Positions 1 through 11,671 of a stretch of 64,000 nt of DNA are shown here, piece by piece. The DNA is taken from the NCBI GenBank assembly GCA_037043015.1, contig CM073321.1:625001-689000 (forward strand), read 5' to 3'. The stretch's first letter is position 1. The number at the start of each line of letters is the position of its first letter. Source of the stretch: Bryum argenteum (taxonomy: Eukaryota > Streptophyta > Bryopsida > Bryales > Bryaceae). The translations under genes were made by a program, and so were the position numbers. Under the pieces are notes generated by a model. That model did no database searches. It had not been told where the DNA came from and saw nothing but the letters and a program-made list of their open reading frames with translations.

Positions 1-716
1 TGTTCTTTGGATTTGGCAATAAAGTTTGGCTTTGGTGTGTGCAAAGAGAAGAGTATGAGATGGAGTCCTAGTCTTGTACTTGTGCTAAGTTGGTGGAAGA
101 GGGGGAATAGAGATGTGAAACCGAGTTGGGAAGGCCGAGTAATGGGGACCAAGGCTAGGAGAAAGAGTGGATAAAACCATGAAGTCCCTTGGCCTTGGGC
201 TTGTCCGGGCGGGGACAAGGTAATGGCGCGTGCTCATAAAAGCGCCACTCCCACAAACTAGTGCAAGCTAGTGCATGGGAGTCATGAACCCATGCCTCGA
301 AAGAGATAGTGGGATCCGAGTTGGGCGGAACTTGGCATTACCCCCGTGCGATCGAGTCGTGGTGTAAAAGCCATCTTGGGTTTGCAACCAAGACAACTTG
401 GTGGAAGCATTGAGGTCCAGCCTAGTAGTCAAGGAAGAAGTGTTAGGCTAGTGGAGCCTAACTTGGAGAGCCAAGGTAAGGGCAATCCAAGAGGGTCTCA
501 AAGTAGGTGGGTCTAGAGTAATTTAGTTGCCTTGGAAGAGGTCCAGGGTACTAAACGGACCACCTAGTGACGACACCTTTGAGACTTTGCCAAAGTTTGA
601 GAGTGCATTGTGGGGGTCGCGCCCTGGTGAAACACAATGCTGCACCAATGGGGATGGCAACCCAAGAGTTGGTGTGACCGACTACAAGTATAGTCGATGA
701 GGGCATCGACTCCATT

Positions 717-729
717 AGGTGGGGGTGAG
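717..729 (+). promoter_or_regulatory. Polypurine tract of E-0
   Basis: AGGTGGGGGTGAG lies directly before the LTR start TGTCGC. The same G-rich tract precedes the 3' LTR of E-A, which supports its role as plus-strand primer. Confidence 0.7.
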
Positions 730-2023
730 TGTCGCGCACCTCTCCTTGAGGAGTGCCCGCAACACCAAGGGCCCAAGGGGGACACCGGAGTGACGCCCGG
801 GCCTTGGGGTGCCAAGGTGAAGGGAACCTAAGTGGGCCTAGTGTGGGAGAGGACCCCGGGCGTTGGAGACGCCTCTCACCCACGGAGACTAGGAGCCACG
901 AGGGAATGGACATGAGATTATGGAAGCTCATGTTGCCACGATTCCGGGATGCTAAGGAGCACCTCATTTGGAGGTGTGAGCTAAAAGTTATGGGAGTTGG
1001 AAGATTGTGGGACTAAAGGGAGTGCTGTCCAGGGACAGTGCTGGACTGGGAAGCTGGCCCGGGACTCCCGAATCTTCAGAGGGGCATAACTCCCTCAATA
1101 CTTGTCGGAATGAGGCAAGTAAGGTGTCTATCGGCATCTACTTGACGAGTAGATGTCGATAGAGTGGTCGCTCGTCGCGTTTGGATGCGGGACGAGGTAG
1201 ATACGAGCCCTGGAAGGTTCGGGAAGTCTCCCGGGGCCTTCCAGCGGCTAAGGCATTGGGAGATTGGGTGGTCTTCCAAAACTAAGAGGTGTGAGGGTCC
1301 AGCCCTTCACCTAGGACCAGGGGGCTGCCGAATCCCACAGAGTATACTATGGGGAGGGCTGGTCTCCTCCCCACTCCCATGGTGCCTTGGTGGTGACCAA
1401 GGTGGGAGTCCCGAGTGGTGTGGCTAGTGTTGGGGCCTCACCATGGGGACTCCCAAGCCAAGGTGAGTCCCAATGAGTGGAGCTAGTGTTCGGGCTCCAC
1501 CATGAGGACTCAAAGTGCAAAATGAGGCACGGTGGGTGGAGCTAGTGTTGGGGCTTCACCACGGTGGCTCATAAGACAAAGGTGAGTCCCGGTGGGGAGC
1601 TAGTGTTGGGGCTTCACCACGGGGACTCATATAGGCAAAATGAGGACCATGAGTGCTACCGATGTGGGGTGGTGTCTCACCGCCGGCGTTGTGATTACTT
1701 GGTGGCCTTGGGGTCACCATGGTGGTCATGGGCGGTGGTGAGGAGACACCACCAAGTGCGGTTAGGCCGCGTGGTATGGGAGTGCCACCAAGTTGGGCCT
1801 TGGACATAAGTGGAAGTCCGCACCTAACCATTGGCTACCTACGAAGGGGTTGAGTCCCGGTTGCATGAGTAGGAGGGATTGATAACCAAGCGGTGAGCTT
1901 GGTGGTTGGTATGGGGAGCTAACTTTGTGCATGTGGGGGATGTGCAGAGTTAGCGCTCGTAACACTTGCTAGAGTTGGGTAGAAGCTGGTGTAAGCTAAG
2001 GTGAACTAGCAAGGGTTGCGACA
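730..2023 (+). repeat. 3' LTR of E-0 (about 1.29 kb)
   Basis: It starts TGTCGCGCACC and ends GGGTTGCGACA, giving TGTC/GACA inverted ends. It shares only its ends and some short blocks with the E-A/E-B LTRs, so it is a separate LTR subfamily although the internal 3' regions are related. Internal G-rich blocks of the type 'GCTAGTGTTGGGGCTTCACC' recur four to five times between 1420 and 1620 as degenerate tandem repeats. Confidence 0.75.
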
Positions 2024-2397
2024 GTTAGGCTCAACTAGCCCATCATACTCACATGACTTAGAATTGAATTCTAGGCTAACCAACACTTTCTTGGTCGCAA
2101 CACCAAGCCCTCTTTTCAAACACTTAGGCTCTCAAGTGGTGAACTTTGCTCGCCTAGGGGTAATGCTAAGTCCCGCCCGACCTAGCCTTTGCTTCACTCT
2201 ACCGAGACATGGGTGATCAAGCCATGCGTTGACGATGGTCAACCCGCAAAGGGCACTTTTATGAGCCCGTGCCACTACCTTGCTCCCGCCCGAGCAAGTC
2301 CTAACCTTAAGAGTCGTGGGGGTTCACCCACTCACAACTCCCAAGCCAAGGTCCCTGTTTTGCAGCATTCCAAGTATTAGCTTCGCGTATCTTTCAA
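2024..2397 (-). mobile_element. E-B, distal 3' untranslated fragment
   Basis: This is the reverse complement of the 3' region of E-A (compare 7850-8220) and continues, after E-A is removed, into 9983 onward. It is bounded on the left by the E-0 LTR and on the right by the target duplication TTCAA (2393-2397) of E-A. Confidence 0.8.
2393..2397. repeat. Target-site duplication of E-A, left copy
   Basis: TTCAA, repeated at 9983-9987 directly after the 3' LTR. Confidence 0.9.
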
Positions 2398-3847
2398 TGT
2401 CACATCCCTTTCCAAAGGATGCCCGAACACCGTGGTGAGCCAAGAGGACCCCGGGGGACCAAGGGGAGTCCCAACCAAACAGCACGCAATGGCGTCGTGC
2501 TCGTGACGAACTTGGTGGCGTGTCTTACATGGTTGGAAACCTTGTTTGGGCACGCATCCATGGGTCCAAAGAACGCGCAATTTGGAGTTGTGAGTCATGA
2601 GATATGACTCTCCAAAGTTGGAGCGCGTTCCGGGACACTCCGGGACTCGGGAGTGTTGACTTTCGGGACTCAAAATGTCGTCCCTCATGGGTGGCGGCAT
2701 GTTGCATGACATTGGAAAGCTCTAGACAAGAGCTTTCCAAAATGCTAAGGCTTGTGAGGATCAAAGCAATGCTTTCGGAGATATGGCTCTCCAAAGCATC
2801 GGGACTTCGGGACTCCGGGACTGCTGCCTCCCGGGACTCCCGAATGTTCAGAGGAGCATAGCTCCCACATGGAAGCTCCGATTGGGACAAGTGAGGCGTC
2901 CATCGACATCCACTTAAAGAGTAGATGTCGAAAATGGGCTTGCACGTCCCATTTGGATAACTGAGCTACAAGTTAGCCCGAAAAGAAGATACGGCCCGTT
3001 TTTGAGACTAAGGCAAAAACGGGTGGTCTTCCAAAACAAAAGTGTGTCACAGAAGGCCCCTCAACACAAGAGGGGGGGGCCTACCGAAGACTCCAGAGAG
3101 TACTATGAGGAGGGGTGGTCTCCCTCCTCACTTGCACATGGTGCCTTGAGGAGCCGGGGTGGCTCCAAGGGGTGAGGCTTGGGATGGGGCCTCACTCCCG
3201 CACCTTTGGAAAATGGAGAGTGCTTTGGAGCATCTCTAAACATGGGGTTGGGAAGTGTCCCTCTCCAAATTAGTCCCCGTGATAAGTAGTGCCGGTTCTC
3301 GGGAGTGACCGGGAATGGCTCAAGAAGATGAGCCATGGAAAGGAAGCCTCACTCCTACATCTTGGGCATTATGGGATGTTCTTGAGCATCCCGCAACATT
3401 GGGTTGGAAAGAGTCCCGCTCCAAACTAGTCCCCGGGAAAACTAGTGCCGGATTCTGGGAGGATTTCCGGCAAAGTCCCGAATGGGGTGAGAAACAAGAG
3501 TGCAAGGGGACTAGTGGGGAGTTGGACAATATGCAAGGGCGGTTAGCTCCGGGGGTGATTAGTAGCACCCTTGGGAGCTTGGACATGTGTGGAAGGCCGC
3601 CCCGTGCCACCAAGTGGCATACCCATGTGTTTTGCGGGAGTTCCGGTTTACGGGTTCCGGGTAATGAGTTGGGGGAGTCAAGGTGGGTTGGACATTTTGA
3701 CTAGAAATGGTGCTAACATTGTGTGTGGGGCACATGCAAGTGTTAGCAAAGTCGTGGCCGGTTGCTACCAACTAAGTGAGCCAGGATTCCGCTACCAAGT
3801 AAGGCTTACTTGAAGAAAAAGAGTTGGGAGTAATTAGGGCCGCGACA
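2398..3847 (+). repeat. 5' LTR of E-A (1450 bp)
   Basis: Begins TGTCACATCCC and ends GGGCCGCGACA, immediately before the primer-binding site. Compared with the 3' LTR it lacks a block of about 37 bp near 2451 (present around 8552-8590) and has scattered substitutions, so the copy is not recent. Confidence 0.92.
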
Positions 3848-3849
3848 CT

Positions 3850-3861
3850 TGGTATCAGAGC
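3850..3861 (+). promoter_or_regulatory. Primer-binding site of E-A (initiator tRNA-Met)
   Basis: TGGTATCAGAGC lies two bases after the LTR end. It is the standard plant retrotransposon PBS complementary to the 3' end of initiator tRNA-Met. Confidence 0.95.
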
Positions 3862-3992
3862 AGACTACGTAACTGGATCCAATCAAGAGTAGGATGGCAT
3901 GAGAGGCCGGAAGCTCTTGCTATGGCCCGAAGACACGTAGTTAAGCCTTTGTGGCCGGTGATGCCCCTCATGAGGAGTCTTCTTAAAGTCCA

Positions 3993-4921
3993 TTGGAGGA
4001 GCCGGTGGAAATAAAAGGGGACCAAGGGGAACAAAGAGAAGTTGCTAGTTGTGAGAAGGACACTCACCATGAGGAGGAAGAAAATCCTTTAAGTCCCGTT
4101 CCTGGGAACCGAGGCTACAAGAGGAAGGCACGAGATGAAATGTTCTATGAGCTTGTCAAAACTCATCAAGTCATGCAAGAAGAGATCAAAGAGCTCAAGG
4201 GGAGGGCATCAAGCCTTTCATCCCGCAAGTTGTGCAAGACCAACTTGCCCTCTTCCTTGACGGAATTGGGGAAGGCAAAAAGGTCAAGGACTTCATTGTG
4301 GAACTTGAGCTCTACTTTGAGGCTCAAAGGGCTTGTCAAGAGGACAAGATCACTATTCTTGTGACCTTCTTGAAAGAACATGTTCATATGTGGTGGACTC
4401 GTTTCCGGGATGAGAACGCAGCAGTGGTGAGCAACTTGACTTGGACCGGTTTCAAGGGGATCCTAAGTGATCGCTTCACCCCGGAGTACCAAGAGATTCG
4501 GGATGGCATGGCCCTTGTGCAATTGAAGCAAACGGGCACTCTTCATGCCTATGTGAAGGATTTCAATGCACATTTGAATGTGCTCCCGAAGTTAGATGAA
4601 TTGACCAAATAGGTCATTTTCTTCAATGGACTCTAAGGTTGGGTGGAGCGGGCATTATTCAAGATGCCGAGATTACCGGAGACTTGTGCCAAATTGCTCA
4701 AGTTGGCAAAAGCTTTAGGGTGGTGAGAGTAGGCCTTCCAAGGATGGGAAGGACAAGTTTGCCAAGGACAAGCCCAAAGTGGGGACAAGTCCATAATAAA
4801 AAGAGACATGTTTGCCAAGGACAAGCCCAAAGTGGGGACAAGTCCATAATAAAAAGAGACAAGTTACATTATTTGTTTGAATGGTGATGAAGAAGGCCAC
4901 ATGGCAATGCATTGCTCCTAA
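3993..4921 (+). pseudogene. gag: E-A gag remnant with degenerate zinc knuckle
   Basis: An acidic, Glu-rich N-terminal region (about 3993-4160) is followed by a retrotransposon Gag core (4232-4612; motifs WWTRFRDENA, LSDRFTPEYQEIRDGM and LVQLKQTGTLHAYV). The frame shifts near 4260. After the core come stop codons (TAG at about 4609, then TAA), and a CCHC knuckle frame at 4874-4915. Its second cysteine is glycine here (CLNG instead of CLNC), while E-B and E-D keep the complete CX2CX4HX4C. A 53-bp segment is duplicated just before the knuckle (4752-4857). Gag would package element RNA in the cytoplasm, but this copy cannot encode an intact protein. Confidence 0.8.
4752..4857 (+). repeat. 53-bp tandem duplication in E-A gag
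   Basis: Two copies of a block beginning around ACAAGTTTGCCAAGG and ending CATAATAAAAAGAG. E-B and E-D have a single copy, so the duplication arose in E-A. Confidence 0.85.
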
Positions 4922-5009
4922 CCAAAGGGGCAACCGACTCCTTCATAAGTCCCGAAGCATCGAAGAGGATGGACTTGCATTTGAGTAAGCAAGCTCATCC
5001 AAGTGAGGT

Positions 5010-5303
5010 TTGCAAAGAGGCAAGCCTCACCAAACGTTCCTTGTAGCAACGGCAGTAGAAGTGAAGTGCCAAATCTTCACCTTTGTGGAAAACTTCAAGG
5101 TTTGTGAAATGGATGGGATTGGTCTCATCTTATGTAAGACTTCCTTTGATACCTTTGGGGTAAAGATAATGAGGTGGCCATTGAAAGTGGTTGCCAACCC
5201 CGAAGGCAAGGACATTGAGTTGGAGTTCACCAAGGCTCCCAACATGTTAGGGAGTAGAATCAACTTGGTGAACTTGGAGGAGTTAGAGGAAAACCGGTTC
5301 TAG
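5010..5303 (+). pseudogene. pol: E-A protease/linker-like segment of pol
   Basis: A 97-residue open segment between gag and RT. The stretch GLILCKTSFDTFGVKI resembles the C-terminal part of plant Ty3/gypsy retropepsins (the ILG/LLGKTFLD-type motif), but no DSG/DTG catalytic triplet is visible, so the N-terminal protease half is missing or too diverged to see. It ends at a TAG before the truncated RT. The same segment occurs in E-B and E-D. Confidence 0.55.
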
Positions 5304-6157
5304 ATGATGCTAAGAACCGATTTGGGAGTTGAAGGGAATAAGCCCACTTCTAACTCCACACTTCCCAAGTGTATTTGGGAGGTGGTAAAGGCTTTGATGA
5401 TGCCTTTTGGGTTGTGCAACGTCTCATTAATGTTCACAACCCTCATGAATACGGTGTTCCATCAAGAGATGGATGTGTTGGTCATTGTCTACATCGATGA
5501 CATATTGGTGTTCTCCAAAACCGCGGAGGAGCATGCACAACACCCTGCAATCGTGCTTGAAAAACTTCGGGACAAGAAGTTACATGCAAATGGGGAGAAG
5601 AGTGAGTTTGGCTTGCAAGAGATTGAGTTCTTGAGACTCATTATGACGGGGCAAATTGTCAAACCAGACCACAAGAAGGTAGAAGCAATCAAGAAGGGGA
5701 GTCAACCCACTTCACAGAGGGAATTGAGGTCATTGTTTCAGTTGGCCTATTATGATAGGAGGTTCATAAAAAACTTCTCCAAGATTGTTAAGCCCATGTC
5801 CGGTTTGCTTAAGAAAAACTTGGCCTTGGATGGGACCAATTCATGTGTGCAAGCATTTGAAAAAAACTCAAGGAGAAGCTCTCCTCCCCGCCGGTATTAA
5901 AGTTCCCAGAGTTTGATAAGCCTTTTGAGGTGCACACCGATGCAAGTGACTTTGCCATCGGGGGAGTACTCATGCAAGAAGGAAGGCCAATTGCATTTGA
6001 GAGCAAGGAATTTGATGGCACTCAAATCAATTGGCCAACGCATGAAAAGGAGATGGTTGCCATGGTGCATTGTTTGAAGACATGGCAACATTACTTTGTT
6101 CTCCACAAGACCAACGAATTCACCAATAATGTTTCATTGAAGTACTTTGAAACATAA
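5304..6157 (+). pseudogene. pol: E-A partial reverse transcriptase and RNase H
   Basis: The palm from motif B onward is present: MPFGLCNVSLMF at about 5400, then the catalytic YIDDILVFSKT at about 5491-5523, followed by connection sequence (PTSQRELRSLFQLAYYDRRFI). RNase H follows in a new frame from about 5905 (EVHTDASDFAIGGVLMQEG, then HEKEMVAMVHCLKTW) and ends at 6157. Fingers and motif A (first catalytic Asp region) are absent. Only about 100 nt separate the protease-like segment from motif B, where intact elements have several hundred. The identical structure in E-B, E-C and E-D shows the deletion is inherited. Confidence 0.88.
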
Positions 6158-6329
6158 GCCTAAGTTACACCCAAGCAATTGAGGTGGCATGTTACTTTAG
6201 TGCTTATAAATGTGGAGTTGATTCACAAGCCGGGCCGAGTGAATGGGCGCCGGATGCACTAGGTTGGAAGGTGAACATAAGTCAAATACCACACAAGTCT
6301 TGAGAGTGATGTATGCGGGATAAGGTGAT

Positions 6330-6998
6330 TTGGCAAAACGGATAAGGGAGGCGTATATGAAAGACCCCGAGGCTCAAAAGTTCTTAAGTGAACTAAGGTG
6401 TGGCAAGAAGCCCAACGGAATCCGGCTTCATCAAGGTTTGATCAAGTTCAAGAAAAATAGGGTTTGTGTTCCAAAGGGCATGTGGAGGTTGAGTGTGTGC
6501 TCAAGGAGGAGCATGACAACCGCTTGGCCGGGCATGGGAGGGAGAAGTCCACCATATGTTTGGTTTCAAAGAGGTTCTATTGGCCCAAAATAAAAGAACA
6601 CATTGCCCATTATGTGAAGACTTGTATCACTTGAATGTGAAGCCAACCGGGCGCCATATCAAAAGCACGTGGGTTTGTTACGGCCTTTGCCTATCCGGGA
6701 TGGTCCCTGGGAGTGTGTCTCCATGGATTTTATTACAAGCCTTCCGGAGTCACGAGGAAGTGACGCCATCTTTGTGGTGGTGGATAGCTTTTGTAAGTTG
6801 GCAAGGATGGAGCCAACAAAAGAGATGGCGACCGCCTTTGACAAGGTGGTGCTCCTTTTTCAGTGTTTGGTGCCGGCACCATGGGTTGCCGAAGACCAAA
6901 GTGATCGAAGTGATTACTTGGGTTTGGCGGTTGGTAGCCATAATGCATTAAGGCATGGTGCTATGAGTCAATCGCTGCCCAAGGTGGCTTATGTGTGA
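6330..6998 (+). pseudogene. pol: E-A partial integrase (zinc finger plus first part of core)
   Basis: Across frames, the H-H-C-C zinc-binding region is readable (HDNRLAGH, then KTCITCE in sister copies), followed by the core start GPWECVSMDFITSLPESRG with the first catalytic Asp, and HGLPKTKV with a second Asp just after it. The segment that should carry the catalytic Glu is gone; the reading breaks at about 6950 and sequence runs into unrelated codons. Several frameshifts separate these motifs. Integrase would insert the cDNA; this copy cannot. Confidence 0.85.
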
Positions 6999-7207
6999 AG
7001 CCACTTATGCCTAACAACCTAGCTTTTGAATGGATTGCAATCAGAGATGGAACAAAGCCAAGGTGCAAAAGACTTGGTAGCCATGAGATAACAACTTATT
7101 GAAAAGGACCAAGAAAACCTAGACAAGGCCCGAAGAGATATGTGAAACAAGTTAACAAAGGGCGGCGCCATGAGGAGTATGAGGAGGGCTAAAAGGTGTA
7201 GAAGAAT

Positions 7208-7633
7208 GTGAAAAATCTCACCTTACCGGATGGCTTGACTCCCATATCCATGACAAAGTATATGAGTCCATTTGTCATTGCAAAACGGTTGTTTGAGGAT
7301 GTGTATAAGTTCGACTTACCACCGGAGACCATGATTCATCCCACGTTGCATGTCTCATTGCTCAAGCGATATCACAAAGATAAGGTGAGGCCGGAACGCA
7401 AGCAAGTGTAACGGCCTCCACCTGAACTACTTGGTGATCACTTGGAGTTTGGAGTAAAAGGCATTATGAACTGCCAGATCACCAAGAAAAGGGCAAAGAA
7501 TACTTGGTGAAGAGGCGGGGGGTACCATGAGAAGGAAGCACCATGGGTTGAGGCCAAGTCCATGACCAATGTAAAGGAGATGGTGGAAAGGTATGAAAGC
7601 CAACGGAGATCCAAGACACCGAGAAAGCATTGA
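7208..7633 (+). pseudogene. pol: E-A integrase C-terminus and chromodomain
   Basis: The C-terminal integrase signature (LPPETMIHPTLHVSLLKRYH) is followed by a TAA at about 7409. A chromodomain-like block then reads EFGVKGIMNCQITKK, then WVEAKSMTNVKEMVERYE, across a stop and a frameshift. The pattern matches chromoviruses, in which the chromodomain steers integration to marked chromatin. E-B, E-C and E-D carry the same block. Confidence 0.82.
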
Positions 7634-8495
7634 TGAGGACATCAACCTTTGAAGTGGGGGTGAATCACCACACTTGTGTACACTTGGCATAGGTTTTGTC
7701 TAGCACTTGGTGCAAATGGTGCAAATGGCACATGTTGTAATACTTGGTTGACAACTAAGTTGCTGGTAAGTTCCTTGATTGCATGTTGAAAGTGAGAAGA
7801 GTACTAATCTCATTTTGGATTGCTAGGTTGGTTAGAAGAGGTTGAAGGATACGCGAAGCCAATACTTGGAATGCTGCAAAACAGGGACCTTGGCTTGGGA
7901 GTTGTGAGTGGGTGAACTCCCACGACTCTCAAGCTTAGGACTTGCTCGGGCGGGAGCAAGGTAATGGCACGGGCTCATAAAAGTGCCCTTTGCGGGTTGA
8001 CCATCGTCAACGCATGGCTTGATCACCCATGTCTCGGTAGAGTGAAGCAAAGGCTAGGTCGGGCGGGACTTAGCATTACCCCTAGGCGAGCAAAGTTCAC
8101 CACTTGAGAGCCTAAGTGTTTGAGAAGTGGGCTTGGTGTTGCGACCAAGAAAGTGTTGGTTAGCCTTGAATTCAATCCTAAGTCATGTGAGTATGATGGG
8201 CTAGTTGAGCCTAACTTGGGGCCATTGGGGGCATTCCATGTGAGTTACAAAGTCGATAGGTCTAGTTTATGTGGGTCCTTCCAAGGAAAGTCCTTGGGTG
8301 GAAAGGACCTTAGACCTATCGGGTGCCACCTTTGAGACTTAGCCATTTTCAAAGTAAAAGGAGGCTTGGAGCATTGCGGGGCTAGCTACCCTGGAACGCA
8401 GTGCAAGTGCCAAGGAGGCGGCTACCTCAAGAACTTGGTACTGCCGACAAGAGAAATTGTCGATGAGGGCATCGACGTTGTATGGTGGGGGCGAG
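7634..8495 (+). other. E-A noncoding 3' region and polypurine tract
   Basis: About 860 bp without a supported gene, closely matched in inverted form at 9988-10195, 2024-2397 and 19428-20288. The polypurine tract GGTGGGGGCGAG is at 8484-8495, directly before the LTR. An imperfect inverted repeat around 8250-8320 (TCGATAGGTCTAG / CTTAGACCTATCG) could form a stem in the RNA. Confidence 0.75.
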
Positions 8496-9982
8496 TGTCA
8501 CATCCCTTTCCAAAGGATGCCCAAACACCATGGTGAGCCAAGAGGACCCCGGGAGTGACGCCCCGGGCTTGGCAAGAGACAAGGTGAAGTGACCAAGGGG
8601 AGTCCCAAGCAAACAGCACGCAATGGCGTCGTGCTTGGGACGAATTGGGTGGCGTGTCTTACATGGTTGGAAACCTTGTTTGAGCACGCATCCATGGGTC
8701 CAAAGAACGCGCAATTTGGAGTTGTGAGTCATGAGATATGACTCTCCAAAGTTGGAGCGCGTTCCGGGACACTCCGAGACTCGGGAGTGTTGACTTTCGA
8801 GACTCAAAATGTAGTCCCTCATGGATGGCGGCATTCTGCATGTCTATGGAAAGCTCTAGACAAGAGCTTTCTAAAATGCTAAGGCTCGTGAGGAGCAAAA
8901 CAATGCTTTCGGAGATATGGCTCTCCAAAGCATCGGGACTTCGGGACTCCGGGACTGCTGCCTCCCGGGACTCCCGAATGTTCTGAGGAGCATAGCTCCC
9001 ACACGGAAGCTCCGATTGGGACAAGTGAGGACTCCATCGACATCTACTCAAAGATTAGATGTCCAAAATGGGCTCGCACGTCCCATTTGGATAACTGAGC
9101 TTCAAGTTAGCCCGAAAAGAAGATCCGGCCGTTTTTGAGGCTAAGGCAAGAACGGGTGGTCTTCCAAAACAACAGTGTGTCACGTAAGGCCCCTCATCAC
9201 AAGAGGGGGGGGGCCTACCGAAGACTCCAGAGAGTACTATGAGGAGGGGTGGTCTCCCTCCTCACTTGCACATGGTGCGTTGAGGAGCCGGGGTGGCTCC
9301 AAGGGGTGAGGCTTGGGATGGGGCCTCACTCCCGCACCTTGTGGAAAGTAGAGAGTGCTTTGGAGCATCTCTAAACATGGGGTTGGGAAGTGTCCCTCTC
9401 CAAGTTAGTCCCCGTAATAAGTAGTGCTGGTTCCCGGGAGTGACCGGGAATGGCTCAAGAAGATGAGCCATGGAAAGGAAGCCTCACTTCTACATCTTGG
9501 GCATTGTGGGATGCTCTTGAGCATCCCGCAACATTGGGTTGGAAAGAGTCCCGCTCCAAACTAGTCCCCGGGAAATCTAGTGCCGGATTCCGGGAGGATT
9601 TCCGGCAAAGTCCCGAATGGGGTGAGAAACAAGAGTGGAAGGGGACTAGTGGGGAGTTGGACAATATGCAAGGGCGGTTAGCTCCGGGGGTGATTAGTAG
9701 CATCCTTGGGAGCTTGGACATGTGTGGAAGGCCACCCCGTGCCACCAAGTGGCATGCCCATGTGTTTTGTGGGAGTTCCGGTTTACGGGTTCCGGGTAAT
9801 GAGTTGGGGGAGTCAAGGTGGGTTGGACACCTTGACTAGAAATGGTGCTAACATTGTGTGTGGGGCACATGCAAGTGTTAGCAAAGTCGTGGCCGGTTGC
9901 TACCAACTAAGTGAGCCAGGATTCCGCTACCAAGTAAGGCTTACTTGAAGAAAAAGAGTTGGGAGTAATTAAGGCCGCGACA
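8496..9982 (+). repeat. 3' LTR of E-A (1487 bp)
   Basis: Begins TGTCACATCCC and ends GGCCGCGACA, followed by the right target duplication TTCAA (9983-9987). Overlapping ORFs on both strands recur in every LTR copy but have no protein signature. Confidence 0.92.
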
Positions 9983-10195
9983 TTCAACCTCTTCTAACCA
10001 ACCTAGCAATCCAAAATGAGATTAGGACTCATCTCTCTTCCAACATGCAATCAAGGAACTTGCGAGCAACTTAATTGTCAACCAAGTATTACAACATGTG
10101 CCATTTGCACCATTTGTACCAAGTGCTACACAAAACTTAGGCCAAGTATACACAAGTGTGGTGATTCACCCCCACTTCAAAGGTTGATGTCCTCA

Positions 10196-11506
10196 TCAAT
10201 GCTTTCTCGGTGTCTTGGATCTCCGTTGGCTTTCATACCTTTCCACCATCTCCTTTGCATTGGCCATGTACTTGGCCTCAACCCATGTTGTTTCCTTCTC
10301 ATGGTACCCCCGCCTCTTCACCAAGTATTATTAGCCTTTTTTCTTGATGATCCGGCAGTTCATAATGCCTTTTACTCCAAACTCCAAGTGATCACCAAGT
10401 AGTTCGGGTGGAGGCCGCATCACTTGCTTGCGTTCCGGCCTCACCTTATCTTTGTGATATGGCTTGAGTAATGACACATGGAAGGTGGGATAAATCATGG
10501 TCTCCGGTGGTAAGCCCAACTTATACACATCCTCAAACAACCGTTTTGCAATGACAAATGGACTCACATACTTTGCCATGGATATGGGAGTCAAGCCATC
10601 CGGTAAGGTGAGATTTTTCACATCCTACCACACCTTTTAGCCCTCCTCATACTCCTCATGAGGCCGCCCTTTGTTAACTTGTTTCACATACCTCTTCGGG
10701 CCTTGTCGAGGTTTTTCATGGTTCTTTTCAATCAGTTGCTATCTCATGGCTATCAAGTCTTTTGCACCTTGGCTTTGTTCCATCTCCGATTGCAATCCAT
10801 TCAAAAGCTAGGTCGTTAGGCATAAGTGGCTTCACACATAAGCCACCTTGGGCGGCGATTGACTCATAGCACCATGCCTCAATGCATTATGGCTACCAAC
10901 CGCTTAACCCAAGTAATCACTCCAATCACTTTGGTCTTCGGCAACCCATGATGCCGCCACCAAATGTTGAAAAGGAGCACCACCTTGTCAAAGGCGGTCG
11001 CCATCCCTTTTGTTGGCTCCATCCTTGCCAACTTACAAAACCTATCCACCACCACAAAGATGGCGTCACTTCCTCGTGACTCCGGAAGGCTTGTAATAAA
11101 ATCCATGGAGACACACTCCCATGGACCATCCCGGATAGGCAAAGGCCGGAACAAACCCACGTGCTTCTGATATGGCGCCCGGTTGGCTTCACATTCAAGT
11201 GATACAAGTCTTCACATAATGGGCAATGTGTTCTTTTATTTTGGGCCAATAGAACCTCTTTGAAACCAAACATATGGTGGACTTCTCCCTCCCATGCCCG
11301 GCCAAGCGGTTGTCATGCTCCTCTTTGAGCACACACTCAACCTCCACATGCCCTTTGGAACACAAACCCTATTTTTCTTGAACTTGATCAAACCTTGATG
11401 AAGCCGGATTCCGTTGGGCTTCTTGCCACACCTTAGTTCACTTAAGAACTTTTGAGCCTCGGGGTCTTTCATATACGCCTCCCTTATCCGTTTTGCCAAA
11501 TCACCT
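10196..11506 (-). pseudogene. pol: E-B chromodomain and partial integrase
   Basis: The C-terminal integrase and chromodomain (LPPETMIYPTFHVSLLKPYH, then PPPELLGDHLEFGVKGIMN) span 10621-10196. The zinc finger and core start (GPWECVSMDFITSLPESRG, HGLPKTKVIGV) span 11506-10879. As in E-A, the part of the core with the catalytic Glu is missing between about 10880 and 10640. The order and missing segment are the same as in E-A, with only a few amino-acid differences. Confidence 0.85.
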
Positions 11507-11671
11507 TATCCCGCATACATCACTCTCAAGACTTGTGTGGTATTTGACTTATGTTCACCTTCCAACCTAGTGCATCCGGCGCCCATTCACTCGGCCCGGC
11601 TTGTGAATCAACTCCACATTTATAAGCACTAAAGTAACATGCCACCTCAATTGCTTGGGTGTAACTTAGGC

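Larger units (their letters stand above)
1..2023 (+). mobile_element. E-0: 3' end of a chromovirus-family LTR retrotransposon
   Basis: Bases 1-729 are the noncoding 3' internal region. They share blocks with the 3' region of E-A (around 7900-8340), for example the run around GAGCCTAACTTGG and the block ending in CACCTTTGAGACTT. A polypurine tract at 717-729 precedes an LTR at 730-2023. The rest of the element lies left of the window. The base pattern after the LTR (GTTAG, 2024-2028) matches uninterrupted E-B sequence, as expected for a 5-bp target duplication whose left copy is out of view. The ORFs in this stretch overlap on both strands and resemble no protein. Confidence 0.75.
2398..9982 (+). 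mobile_element. E-A: complete but defective Ty3/gypsy chromovirus
   Basis: It has two LTRs (2398-3847 and 8496-9982), an initiator tRNA-Met primer site, a gag remnant, pol remnants (protease-like, partial RT, RNase H, partial integrase, chromodomain), a noncoding 3' region and a polypurine tract. TTCAA occurs at 2393-2397 and again at 9983-9987, a perfect 5-bp target duplication. Joining the flanks restores sequence colinear with the reverse complement of 7800-8050, so E-A inserted in inverted orientation into the 3' region of a member of its own family (E-B). Its coding regions carry stops and frameshifts and lack parts of RT and integrase, so it cannot be autonomous. Confidence 0.93.

Noticed and set aside
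551-1016. Overlapping ORFs on both strands at the E-0 LTR boundary
   Set aside because: They lie across the polypurine tract and LTR start, differ between copies and show no protein signature.
3103-3813. Recurrent 70-130 aa ORFs in the chromovirus LTRs (also near 9262-9948, 14174-14797, 18038-18661, 38445-38654, 47552-48038)
   Set aside because: They recur because the LTR recurs. Both strands are open at once and indels between copies are not in multiples of three.
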